Positions 38,555 to 45,527 of a stretch of 45,527 nt of DNA are shown here, one piece after another. The notes below the pieces were generated by a model. The model had not been told where the DNA came from. It saw nothing but the letters and a program-made list of their open reading frames with translations, and ran no database searches. Made by a program: the position numbers and the translations under genes. Origin of the DNA: a virus; IMG/VR virus record IMGVR_UViG_3300050134_000018, positions 1-45,527 of that record, one strand, 5' to 3'. Each line of letters starts with the position of its first letter. The first letter of the stretch is position 1.

Positions 38555-40856
38555 TCGGGGAATCTCCTAGCAAATCGGACACGTCATCTGGGTCGCCATC
38601 ATCCCCTGCCATCGTGCGAATTGCAAGCGGCACCTCATCGGACCCGGCGAAGGGGCGCACGCCGGTCTCTAGGTACTTGCGAGCAACGGCGTAGCCGGCG
38701 GCGCGCCACTCTGCGCCGTTGCGCCATGCCAGCAGGCGATGATCGTTAGTCTTGATCTCGGTGATGTCTAGCCCGGCGCGCTTGAGCACGCTCACTATGC
38801 GGAACAGGTTAGGGGCGCCCGCGCCTATGAGCGCCTCTCGGGCGGCCTCCGGGCGGAACACGTCCAGGTTAAACGGGGGCTCGCCGCTGAGCACTAGCTC
38901 CATTATCTTCGCCTCCCACGTACCTAGCGCAGCCTTAGCCGTTTCGCGTCGCGCCGCAGTATTAGGCGGGCGCCCCGTGGGGCTGAAGCCCGTCAGCTTG
39001 CCCTGCCTGACGCGCGCCTCCATGATGTACTTGAGCACCCCCGCAGCCCGCGGCGTATTGAGGAAGCCGTCGTAGAGATCGGCACACTCGGCGTCCGTGA
39101 ACCCAGGGCCTCGCATCTCGCAAATAGCCCACCGGCGGTCGTCGTTCTCGATGTGCACGGCGTCATCGTAGTTTGAAGTGGCCACTATCTGCAGCCGGTT
39201 AGTTATCTTGTACGGCTTGCCTCCCTTGGGGTGTATGGGCAGCGTCGCGCCCGTGATCCACGCCTTGATCTTATTGCTCGTCTCGATGCGGTCCTGCTTC
39301 CCCATCTTCAGTTCGTCCATGACGAGGAACCAGGTGTTGGCTATCACATCGTTGAAGGTGCTGCGCAGTATGTCGTTGGACATTGGCTTCACGTTGGCCG
39401 CGCCGAACAGCAGCTCGGGCACCTGATTCAGCAGCGTGGTTTTGCCTGTGCCCGGTGCGCCGTATAGCAGGGGCGCTAGTGCCACGCGCTTGCCAGGATT
39501 GCTCAGTATGTACGCGAAATAATTCATGAGCCATTCGCGGTAGTTGCGATCCTCCAGACGGCCCACAAGAAAGTCCCACGCCTCCAGCTCGTGCGGCTCC
39601 GGGGTGAGCGGCTCGACCACGTAGGGCTTGTAGGTGTTGACGTAAACCAGCCCGTCATTGGGGTCCTTGTACAGCTCCGCGCTGCCGGGGTCGAAGCCCG
39701 CAGCATAGGCCGTGCGCGCGCCATGCGTCTTACGCCACACGTCTACGGGGTCGGAGTGGTACGCGTCCCCCTTCTTCGGCTGGTGCAGGGGCATAGCGCG
39801 CGTGAAAATATTGCGCACCCCCTCGATGCTCATAGCGCCGTGGAGATTCTTGTCGAAGTCGTACTCTGGCGGCACGGGAGGGGTAGGCCAGAACTTTTCC
39901 TGCGAGGTTAGGTACACCAGTCGGGTGCGCAATATCTTCTGCGCCACTCCGGCCATTGTGCGGTCGTCCTCGCCGGTGAACTCGTCCTCCAGACCCCCGT
40001 CGCTAGTTTCCACCGGGAACTCATCGAGGCTCGCGACGCGCCCGCTCAGGAGGCTCCCTAGCCCCACTCCCCCGGCGGCGCGGAAACTGCGCCAATGCGA
40101 CATAAGATGGGCGGAGCCGGACAGCCCGGTCGTCTTGTCGGGCTCGGCGTACTTATCCCCCTTACGGCTCCAGTTGTCCCAGACGTAGAAGCCCTGCCCG
40201 TCCGTTGCGGCATGCACCGCCATGCCGACCTTGATCCAGTCGTCGTAGCTGCAGTCGGGGTCGCGGGACGCCAGTAGTTCCGCAAGCTCCGCCCCGCTGG
40301 CCTGCGCGGGCGCCTCAGGGGGTGTCGTAGTGGCGGGGGTCAGCTGCGCCCGCCACAGGGCTTCTAATGCGGCCGGGAGCGGGGGCAGCCCCATGAGCGG
40401 GTCAGCCCCTGCCCAGACATAAGGCTTACCCGTGTCGGGGTGGATAGAGGGCGGCAGGACGTCCTGCCCGCCTATACAGCGCAGCTCCAGCGCCTTGTAC
40501 TTCTTGCCGCCCTCCTCGTAGGGCGCAACCTTCTTCGTGGGCAGCGGCTCCGGCAGCGCGTAGAGGAGCTTGCCGCGACTCACTCGGCCAGACTCTATGC
40601 GCACGGCGGCAGGGTCGGCGAATAGCTCGTCGAGGTCTATCGCTGCGGCGTCTTCCAGCCACCGCTTGGCTTTCTCGTAGTTATCGACATCAATGGCGCA
40701 CGTACCGCTGTGTTCGTGGATGAGGCCCGCGCTGAGCGCGTTCTCGTTGAACGGAGCGCCTGGCTTCTGCCATGCGGGGTCGCGGGGCGCCTTGGTGCCG
40801 GGGCGAAGCTCACAGAGCTTCCAGCCGAAGCCGAGATACTCGCTCCAGACGCTCAC
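38547..40856 (-). CDS. Primase-helicase (AEP/Prim-Pol, PriCT_2, D5-like)
   Basis: A 769-residue replication protein. The N-terminus is a Prim-Pol domain: AIDVDN (54-59, D-x-D), ESGRVSRGKLLYAL (88-101) and a PPSIHP-TGKPYVW part. A PriCT_2-like helix follows (about 189-258). The helicase has GAPGTGKT (466-473) as Walker A and FLVMDEL (510-516) as Walker B, of the D5/SF3 type. Residues 273-286, RVASLDEFPVETSD, match the SSB, and the end DDVSDLLGD matches the portal N-terminus and the SSB tail. GTG start, overlapping the SNF2-like gene by four bases. Confidence 0.85.
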   Translation of the reverse strand: MSVWSEYLGFGWKLCELRPGTKAPRDPAWQKPGAPFNENALSAGLIHEHSGTCAIDVDNYEKAKRWLEDAAAIDLDELFADPAAVRIESGRVSRGKLLYALPEPLPTKKVAPYEEGGKKYKALELRCIGGQDVLPPSIHPDTGKPYVWAGADPLMGLPPLPAALEALWRAQLTPATTTPPEAPAQASGAELAELLASRDPDCSYDDWIKVGMAVHAATDGQGFYVWDNWSRKGDKYAEPDKTTGLSGSAHLMSHWRSFRAAGGVGLGSLLSGRVASLDEFPVETSDGGLEDEFTGEDDRTMAGVAQKILRTRLVYLTSQEKFWPTPPVPPEYDFDKNLHGAMSIEGVRNIFTRAMPLHQPKKGDAYHSDPVDVWRKTHGARTAYAAGFDPGSAELYKDPNDGLVYVNTYKPYVVEPLTPEPHELEAWDFLVGRLEDRNYREWLMNYFAYILSNPGKRVALAPLLYGAPGTGKTTLLNQVPELLFGAANVKPMSNDILRSTFNDVIANTWFLVMDELKMGKQDRIETSNKIKAWITGATLPIHPKGGKPYKITNRLQIVATSNYDDAVHIENDDRRWAICEMRGPGFTDAECADLYDGFLNTPRAAGVLKYIMEARVRQGKLTGFSPTGRPPNTAARRETAKAALGTWEAKIMELVLSGEPPFNLDVFRPEAAREALIGAGAPNLFRIVSVLKRAGLDITEIKTNDHRLLAWRNGAEWRAAGYAVARKYLETGVRPFAGSDEVPLAIRTMAGDDGDPDDVSDLLGDSPSG

Positions 40857-42247
40857 GTCGGCGGCCTATGCGAACGAGCGCTCATCAGCGCGTCCATGAC
40901 GCTTCGCTTGCCATCGAGGCGGTCCAATACTTCTTGGTCGAGGGTGTCTAAGGCCACTAGATCATACACGTTCACCGCCCGGTCGTAACCTGCCTGCTTC
41001 TGGCGCACCGGCCCGATGCGGTCGATGACCTGCATGCGCAGCTCCAGGTCCCAGAAGGGGCTGAATAACGCCATAGTGCGGCCGCCGTGCTGCAGGTTCG
41101 TGCCGTGGCCGCCGCGCTGAGGGTGAATCAGCATGAGCGGCATCTGCCCGGCGTTCCACTTGTCCTCCTGCTTCTTGCCCATGAACACCTCCGCGTGCGG
41201 GAAGCGCTTCTGAATCATCTTCGCCTCGTGGATGAACTGGTAGACCACGATGACGTTCTCGCCGCCCAGCTCGTTTATGAGCGACTCCAGCGCGTCGAGC
41301 TTCTCCTCGTGGATAAGCTGCGGCTGTTTGTCATCGTCGAGGACCGCGCCGGCGGCCATTTGGATGAGCTTCGAGGAGAGGGTCAGGGCGATGCGGGCGG
41401 TGACTTCAGCGTCGCGCTCGCGGCCTTCCACCTCCTGTAGTTTGATGAAAAAGTTACGCTCCATCTCACGATACAGCTCAGCTGCTGCTGGCGGCAGTCG
41501 CACGTCCCGGCGAGACACGACGGGCTTCTGAATGTCGAACCAGTCCTCCGTCCGAAACGCTTTAGTGCAGTCAGCCAGGAGCGAGTGAATTTCAGCCTCC
41601 GCGCCTGCTCGGGGGATAACCTGACGCGTGTACGCCTCGACGATGAACCAACGCTGCTGGAACTGGTTGTACGATGGCGCAAGGCGGCCACCAAAGTCGA
41701 GGAACCAGATTTGCCCCCACAAATCCTTAAGGCCGTTTGGAGCTGGTGTTCCGGTAAGCTCGATAAAACGCCCAGTGTCTCGGGCGATCCTAGCCAGAGC
41801 GCTAGCTCGCTTTCCCCCCTGCTTAGTGCGATAGCCTTTAAGTTTCGTAGCTTCGTCGACAACGACAATTCTGAAAGGCCACGCTGCACCACACACCTCC
41901 ACGAGCCATTCGACGTTTTCAAAGTTGATGAAGTAAATGTCCGCCTTCGTGTGCAGCGCACGCATGCGCTGCTCACTCGTGCCGCGGATATTGACGACGC
42001 TTAAGTCCTGGAACTGGCGCCAGCGGTCGCGCTCAGCGGGCCACGTAAGATCGCAGACCTGTTTTGGCGCGATCACAAGGGCGGGGAAGAATTTGGAGCC
42101 AGCCAGTTTCAGGATGTCGAGTAGGGCGTAGACGAGCGACGTCTTGCCGAATCCGGGCGGCATCCATACGGCCGCACGTTGCGTATCCAGGAGAAACTGC
42201 AATCCGATCTGCTGGTAGGGTTTCGGTACCCATTCTTGCGGCTTCAT
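40853..42247 (-). CDS. SNF2-like DNA helicase/translocase
   Basis: A 464-residue superfamily 2 protein. PPGFGKTS (30-37) is motif I, VVVDEATKLK (128-137) motif II and ELTGTPAPN (163-171) motif III. The C-terminal RecA domain has VIVVYQF, RGGHGTNLQHG and QVIDRIGPVRQKQ as motifs V and VI. It likely moves along DNA to remodel forks or protein-DNA complexes. It follows the VRR-NUC gene with no gap and overlaps the primase gene. Confidence 0.85.
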   Translation of the reverse strand: MKPQEWVPKPYQQIGLQFLLDTQRAAVWMPPGFGKTSLVYALLDILKLAGSKFFPALVIAPKQVCDLTWPAERDRWRQFQDLSVVNIRGTSEQRMRALHTKADIYFINFENVEWLVEVCGAAWPFRIVVVDEATKLKGYRTKQGGKRASALARIARDTGRFIELTGTPAPNGLKDLWGQIWFLDFGGRLAPSYNQFQQRWFIVEAYTRQVIPRAGAEAEIHSLLADCTKAFRTEDWFDIQKPVVSRRDVRLPPAAAELYREMERNFFIKLQEVEGRERDAEVTARIALTLSSKLIQMAAGAVLDDDKQPQLIHEEKLDALESLINELGGENVIVVYQFIHEAKMIQKRFPHAEVFMGKKQEDKWNAGQMPLMLIHPQRGGHGTNLQHGGRTMALFSPFWDLELRMQVIDRIGPVRQKQAGYDRAVNVYDLVALDTLDQEVLDRLDGKRSVMDALMSARSHRPPT

Positions 42248-42547
42248 TCACGGCGCAATCATGCGGAAGAAGCTGTCGACGCCTTCAAGTGTGGTGATGC
42301 AGTACACCGGCGTCATGCGCTTCTCGATCTCGGCGTGGTATGTCTCCTGAAGGCGCGAGTACCTGCCCCCCTTGGGGCGCTTCAGTTCCACGAAGTAAAC
42401 GCCGCCCCACGGCATGAACACGATGCGGTCGGGCGCGCCGCGGCGAGTAGGGTCTACGAACTTGGCGGCGAAGCCACGGCCAAGCGCAACCTGCTCGCAG
42501 AAGTAGTCCTCGACGACGGACTCTTTGACGCTCACCATTTTCCGCAT
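42248..42547 (-). CDS. VRR-NUC nuclease
   Basis: A 99-residue protein with the VRR-NUC pattern: E12 region, RGAPDRIVFMPWG, YFVELKRPKGG (E and K of the PD-(D/E)XK core) and a final part with YCITTLEGVDSF. Such nucleases cut branched or damaged DNA, and often sit next to SNF2-like helicases in phages. The ATG at 42547 is preceded by GAGGAA and overlaps the HNH gene stop. Confidence 0.8.
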   Translation of the reverse strand: MRKMVSVKESVVEDYFCEQVALGRGFAAKFVDPTRRGAPDRIVFMPWGGVYFVELKRPKGGRYSRLQETYHAEIEKRMTPVYCITTLEGVDSFFRMIAP

Positions 42548-43014
42548 CAGTGTTTCCTCGTTAGGTAGCGCGCCCCGGCGCGCAGTATGCTTGCGCTATC
42601 CCGAGCGTCCGCGAGCATCTTGTTGCACATATGGCAGACCCAGCCGCGGAAGGTGTTGGTTTTGTGGCAGTGCTCAAACATCAGCTTCTCGGTATTTCTC
42701 GAGCGCCCCGCCGGAGGCATCCCGCAGCAATCACACACTTTCGGTTTCGGCGGCACCGGGCCACCTTTCAGAACGTGCGCATAGCGACGCTTGAAGTGAA
42801 GCGAATTGTGCCAGCCGGCCGCCTGCATTCGTGCATAGGCTTTAGCGCGGTATTGCTTCAGCTTCTCAGGATTGCGCTTAGCCCACTCAGCACGCTTAGC
42901 ACGAAGCTCAGGACGCGCCGCCAGACGGGCGCGCTGCTGCGCGCGCACTTTGGCGCGATTCGCCTCGAGCCACTTTCGCCGATAGATTTTTCCCGCCTCG
43001 GGATCTTTAAACAT
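42547..43014 (-). CDS. HNH endonuclease, endonuclease VII type (copy 4)
   Basis: A 155-residue protein with a long Arg/Lys/Ala helix and the endonuclease VII domain CDCCG, LMFEHCHKTNTFRGWVC, CHMC. The usual DHCH is EHCH and the GLGxxGDS end is replaced by LADARDS, so it is the most diverged of the four copies. It lies between DNA polymerase and VRR-NUC, with overlaps on each side of one to three bases, so it is firmly built into the operon. Confidence 0.8.
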   Translation of the reverse strand: MFKDPEAGKIYRRKWLEANRAKVRAQQRARLAARPELRAKRAEWAKRNPEKLKQYRAKAYARMQAAGWHNSLHFKRRYAHVLKGGPVPPKPKVCDCCGMPPAGRSRNTEKLMFEHCHKTNTFRGWVCHMCNKMLADARDSASILRAGARYLTRKH

Positions 43015-45135
43015 TCAGTGCTTTCCGTAGCGGGTATTCGCCCAGCCAGCAGCCTCTATCGGCAGTCCGCGGGCCCACTCCGGCAGTATACACATCTGTT
43101 TGACTAATCTGTCAACTGAATAACTCCCGATTGGGGTATCCAACGTAAGGCTGTCATGGACGCGCAGGCAAATGGCCGTGCGCGCGTGTTCTGGTAAGCG
43201 GCTAAGGTACTCGGCTACGGCCGGCACCGTCAAGGTGTCCGCGTGCACCCGCAGCGCCGCTGCGCGCAGCAGCCGGTTGGCGGTGGCTTGGATGATGTTG
43301 TTCCAGTAGAGGCCCGCCCACGCCTTCTCGCGGTACCACTGCTTGCCACGCGCGGTCATGTACGAGGACGACACTCGAACGGATGTCTTGCCAGTGTCAG
43401 GATCAACGAAGCGCTCCTCATGTATGCGTGGCTGGAAGTAAGTAAGTCGGGACCCGTCGGGAATCTCGATGAGAAGGGCAGTTCCAGTTGCCCAAATTCG
43501 GCAGCGCGCGACCTCAAAGCCTTCACCTGGCGAGCGGATAGCGTCGATGACTGCCGAGCCCACCTCATGCCCCGTTCGGAAGATATTGGCGTTACCTTCG
43601 CGGTACGCCTGCTTGAGAATGTCGCAGGCCATGTAGACTTCACGTTCAAGCTCATAATCCTCTCCGGCTAGGAGCGCGCGGCCCCAAGCCTTGTCAGCTT
43701 TTTCAAGTTGTTTTTTAGGAGCGTTAGGAAGTACCAGAGGAGGCAGAGAGTCAAGATTGAGTTGATAAGTAGCAGCCATAGGAACGAAAGCCCCAACGCC
43801 GCCCAGGAACTGCATGGAGAGGTATACGACCTTGGCAATCTGGCGCTGCGCATCGGTTACTTCCTCGACCGGTATTTTGAATTTTTGCGAGTACCACGTT
43901 TTGTAGAGGTCGGTGCCCGCGCGGTAGGCTGCGAGCATTTCGCTTTCGGCAGAAAACCAGCCGGCGAGGCGGGACTCGATATTGGAAAAGTCTGCATCAA
44001 CCAGCTCGTTGCCCGGCGCTGCAATGATGCTGCCGCGCAGAGCATTAGCGCAAGCAGTGTTAGGGCCACCGACCAAAAGAGGATTGTCGAGAGCAGAACC
44101 GTCCAGGATTGCCGGTATAACGACGTCACTTATGTACCTCGACTTCATGGACTGGCGGGCCATGTTCCCGGGCTGGAAGCCTTTGTGTGAGTCGCGCCCC
44201 GTGCGCCCTGCGCCGAAGCACTGATGCGTGTGCCTTAGTCTATCTTGGGGTCCGACAAGGGTAAGGCCGCGCCCGTATTTCGCACCGCTGCTTTTGGCAG
44301 CTTCGAGCCGCGCTTCAAGCAGGAAGCGCAGACCGGGTTCAATATCGTCCTGTTCCAGCATATCGCGCACAGTCGCTGCACGGAGATTCGGCAGTTCGGC
44401 GGCGTATTTCGTGTTTAGAAACGTAAGTAGCTTTCCCCGTTGGGTTGCAGCACTGACTGCACCGTCGGTCGCTTCACTGATGCCTTTGCCATGTTTTTCC
44501 TTTGCTAGTTCGAGGAGACGCCGAGCCGCGATAGCCAGGGGCTTATCGAATCGGAATCCTCTCCAGTTGACTTTCTGATCGAGGTGGTACCAGTCGAGCG
44601 CCTCGCCTCGGTAGTTGTGACTCGGCAGTCGTCGGTGCACTTCGCGTAGGGCGGCGGTGTCGCGGACGGCGTAGTCGCAGAAGGCTTGCCACTCGGCGGG
44701 ATAGCTATCAGGGCTGTTAAAGGTGCCGTCGGGCAGGGGCACGCAGAACAGGGCAATGAGGTTCTTACCTCCGGCGAGCTTAGCTTCGGCCACCGAGAGG
44801 CCAAGCACTTTTCCCAGCAGATCAAGGCTCCCGGGGAGCCCGGCTGAGTAAGCATGCGCTCTAGTGCAGCGAAGGCGGTCAACTGGGATTGATGCCCCGA
44901 GAGCGTGCGCAGCGACTCCGAAATCGAAAGCCGCGTTGTGCGCGACGAAGGGCTCCGCATCGTCGATGGCGGCGTTAATGGCATGGCGCATTTCCTCTTT
45001 GTCGGTCGTTAGCTGTACCGGCTCGTCATCCCACGCATACGTCAGAATGATCGGCTCGCACGCCCTCACATAGCGGTCGATACCCTCGTGGATGCCGACG
45101 CGGGAGCGCGTCTCGAAATCAAAGTGAAACGTCAC
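43015..45135 (-). CDS. DNA polymerase, family A, with 3'-5' exonuclease
   Basis: A 706-residue polymerase. The exonuclease has FDFETRS (5-11, Exo I), VAHNAAFDF (64-72, Exo II) and YAVRDTAAL (155-163, Exo III). The polymerase has VDADFSNIESRL (379-390, motif A), RQIAK then a Phe at 443 (motif B, R431, K435) and LRVHDSL (657-663, motif C). The usual HDE of motif C is HDS. This is the phage replicase, and it likely needs the SSB and primase-helicase coded nearby. It starts at a GTG; the ribosome site is weak. Confidence 0.9.
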   Translation of the reverse strand: MTFHFDFETRSRVGIHEGIDRYVRACEPIILTYAWDDEPVQLTTDKEEMRHAINAAIDDAEPFVAHNAAFDFGVAAHALGASIPVDRLRCTRAHAYSAGLPGSLDLLGKVLGLSVAEAKLAGGKNLIALFCVPLPDGTFNSPDSYPAEWQAFCDYAVRDTAALREVHRRLPSHNYRGEALDWYHLDQKVNWRGFRFDKPLAIAARRLLELAKEKHGKGISEATDGAVSAATQRGKLLTFLNTKYAAELPNLRAATVRDMLEQDDIEPGLRFLLEARLEAAKSSGAKYGRGLTLVGPQDRLRHTHQCFGAGRTGRDSHKGFQPGNMARQSMKSRYISDVVIPAILDGSALDNPLLVGGPNTACANALRGSIIAAPGNELVDADFSNIESRLAGWFSAESEMLAAYRAGTDLYKTWYSQKFKIPVEEVTDAQRQIAKVVYLSMQFLGGVGAFVPMAATYQLNLDSLPPLVLPNAPKKQLEKADKAWGRALLAGEDYELEREVYMACDILKQAYREGNANIFRTGHEVGSAVIDAIRSPGEGFEVARCRIWATGTALLIEIPDGSRLTYFQPRIHEERFVDPDTGKTSVRVSSSYMTARGKQWYREKAWAGLYWNNIIQATANRLLRAAALRVHADTLTVPAVAEYLSRLPEHARTAICLRVHDSLTLDTPIGSYSVDRLVKQMCILPEWARGLPIEAAGWANTRYGKH

Positions 45136-45147
45136 CTGACGGGCCAG

Positions 45148-45450
45148 CTAAAGCTTTTCCTGCGGACGCGACCCTTCAGGAGCGGGTACGCCAGGTCCAG
45201 CGGACACCCCGCCATCGGGTTTGCCGGCGCGGGCCGCGGCCTGAAGTATTCGCCGGAACTGGAGTTCCTTCTCGGGGCCGTTGAGGTGCGGCGCTCGGTG
45301 GACGGCATTGAGGTTTCGGTAGAGTACGCGCGCAATGACGCCCGGGAGTCCGGGGAGCTTGCCTTGCTCTCGGTAGAACCGCAGTGCGGTCTGTCGTCTG
45401 TCTCTCGCGACGTCATGCTGTTTTCCTAACAGTTTGCGAATAGTACTCAA
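45148..45450 (-). CDS. Hypothetical protein, 100 aa, across the circle junction
   Basis: A 100-residue basic protein, helical in its first 75 residues, with a Gly/Pro-rich end. It starts at a TTG whose last bases form the TGA of the upstream gene (47-316 in the other copy of the repeat), so the two are probably coupled. It is followed 12 bases later by the polymerase gene. No family recognised. Confidence 0.55.
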   Translation of the reverse strand: MSTIRKLLGKQHDVARDRRQTALRFYREQGKLPGLPGVIARVLYRNLNAVHRAPHLNGPEKELQFRRILQAAARAGKPDGGVSAGPGVPAPEGSRPQEKL

Positions 45451-45527
45451 GACAGCAGCTGAATGAGTGAGTCGCCCTTGGCGTTGCCATCGTCGTAGGT
45501 GATAGCCTTCGCGATGAGGTAGCCGCC
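45401..45527. repeat. Terminal direct repeat, copy 2
   Basis: Second copy of the 127-bp sequence at 1-127. The gene at 45148-45450 starts inside this copy, and joining the two ends makes the leftward gene order continuous from 47-316 into 45148-45450 and on to the DNA polymerase. Confidence 0.9.

Noticed and set aside
1-45527. tRNA genes, integrase, attachment site
   Set aside because: I looked for cloverleaf T-arm sequences and for tyrosine or serine recombinase motifs and found none that I could support.

Overview
This window is a complete tailed-phage genome (podovirus-like gene set) in circular form. Bases 1-127 are repeated exactly at 45401-45527, which leaves about 45.4 kb of unique sequence. 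I see no integrase, no excisionase, no recognisable lysogeny repressor and no phage RNA polymerase, so the phage is probably virulent and probably uses the host RNA polymerase. The DNA is GC-rich except for one AT-rich intergenic tract. GC content, sigma70-like promoters, Shine-Dalgarno sites and a protein ending in a PEP-CTERM-like sorting signal fit a Gram-negative proteobacterial host, perhaps a betaproteobacterium. That host assignment is inference.

Layout: one intergenic region of about 1 kb (8395-9420) separates two divergent transcription units that converge near 35.1 kb. The intergenic region holds an AT-rich tract, two different perfect tandem 33-bp duplications, a hairpin and an array of about ten and a half 22-bp repeats containing a perfect 44-bp palindrome. 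It is the best candidate for the origin and/or master regulatory region. A good leftward promoter sits at its left edge and a weaker rightward one at its right edge.

The leftward unit (8358 down to 1, then 45450 down to about 35.1 kb) begins with many very small, translationally coupled genes, including a pentapeptide-repeat protein and the PEP-CTERM-like protein. It continues with an AT-hook protein, a DUF2800/RecB-like nuclease and a single-strand DNA-binding protein. Across the circle junction come a family A DNA polymerase, VRR-NUC nuclease, SNF2-like helicase and primase-helicase. The lysis genes follow: lysozyme, a holin candidate, i-spanin and embedded o-spanin. The unit ends with a metallophosphoesterase, a small membrane protein, a DUF5664-type nucleotide hydrolase and a small lipoprotein.

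The rightward unit (9421-35135) begins with a small basic/zipper protein, a probable small terminase and a TubC_N-like protein. Two sugar-related accessory genes are embedded in it. It then encodes large terminase, portal, scaffold, a zinc-metallopeptidase-like protein, capsid, head-tail adaptor, a tail hub that appears split over two genes, T7-like ejection proteins and collagen-like fibres.

Four complete endonuclease VII-type HNH genes, plus a possible remnant, are scattered through the genome. One lies antisense directly upstream of the capsid gene and has its own promoter.

The most unusual observations are: (1) two short peptide motifs shared among otherwise unrelated proteins, LDEFxVExSD in the SSB, primase-helicase and nuclease, and DVxDLMG in six proteins of both transcription units; (2) the repeat array with its palindrome and compensatory arm changes; (3) a phage protein with a PEP-CTERM-like tail; and (4) a split tail-hub gene pair. 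Function calls rest on reading motifs by eye; no database search was possible.
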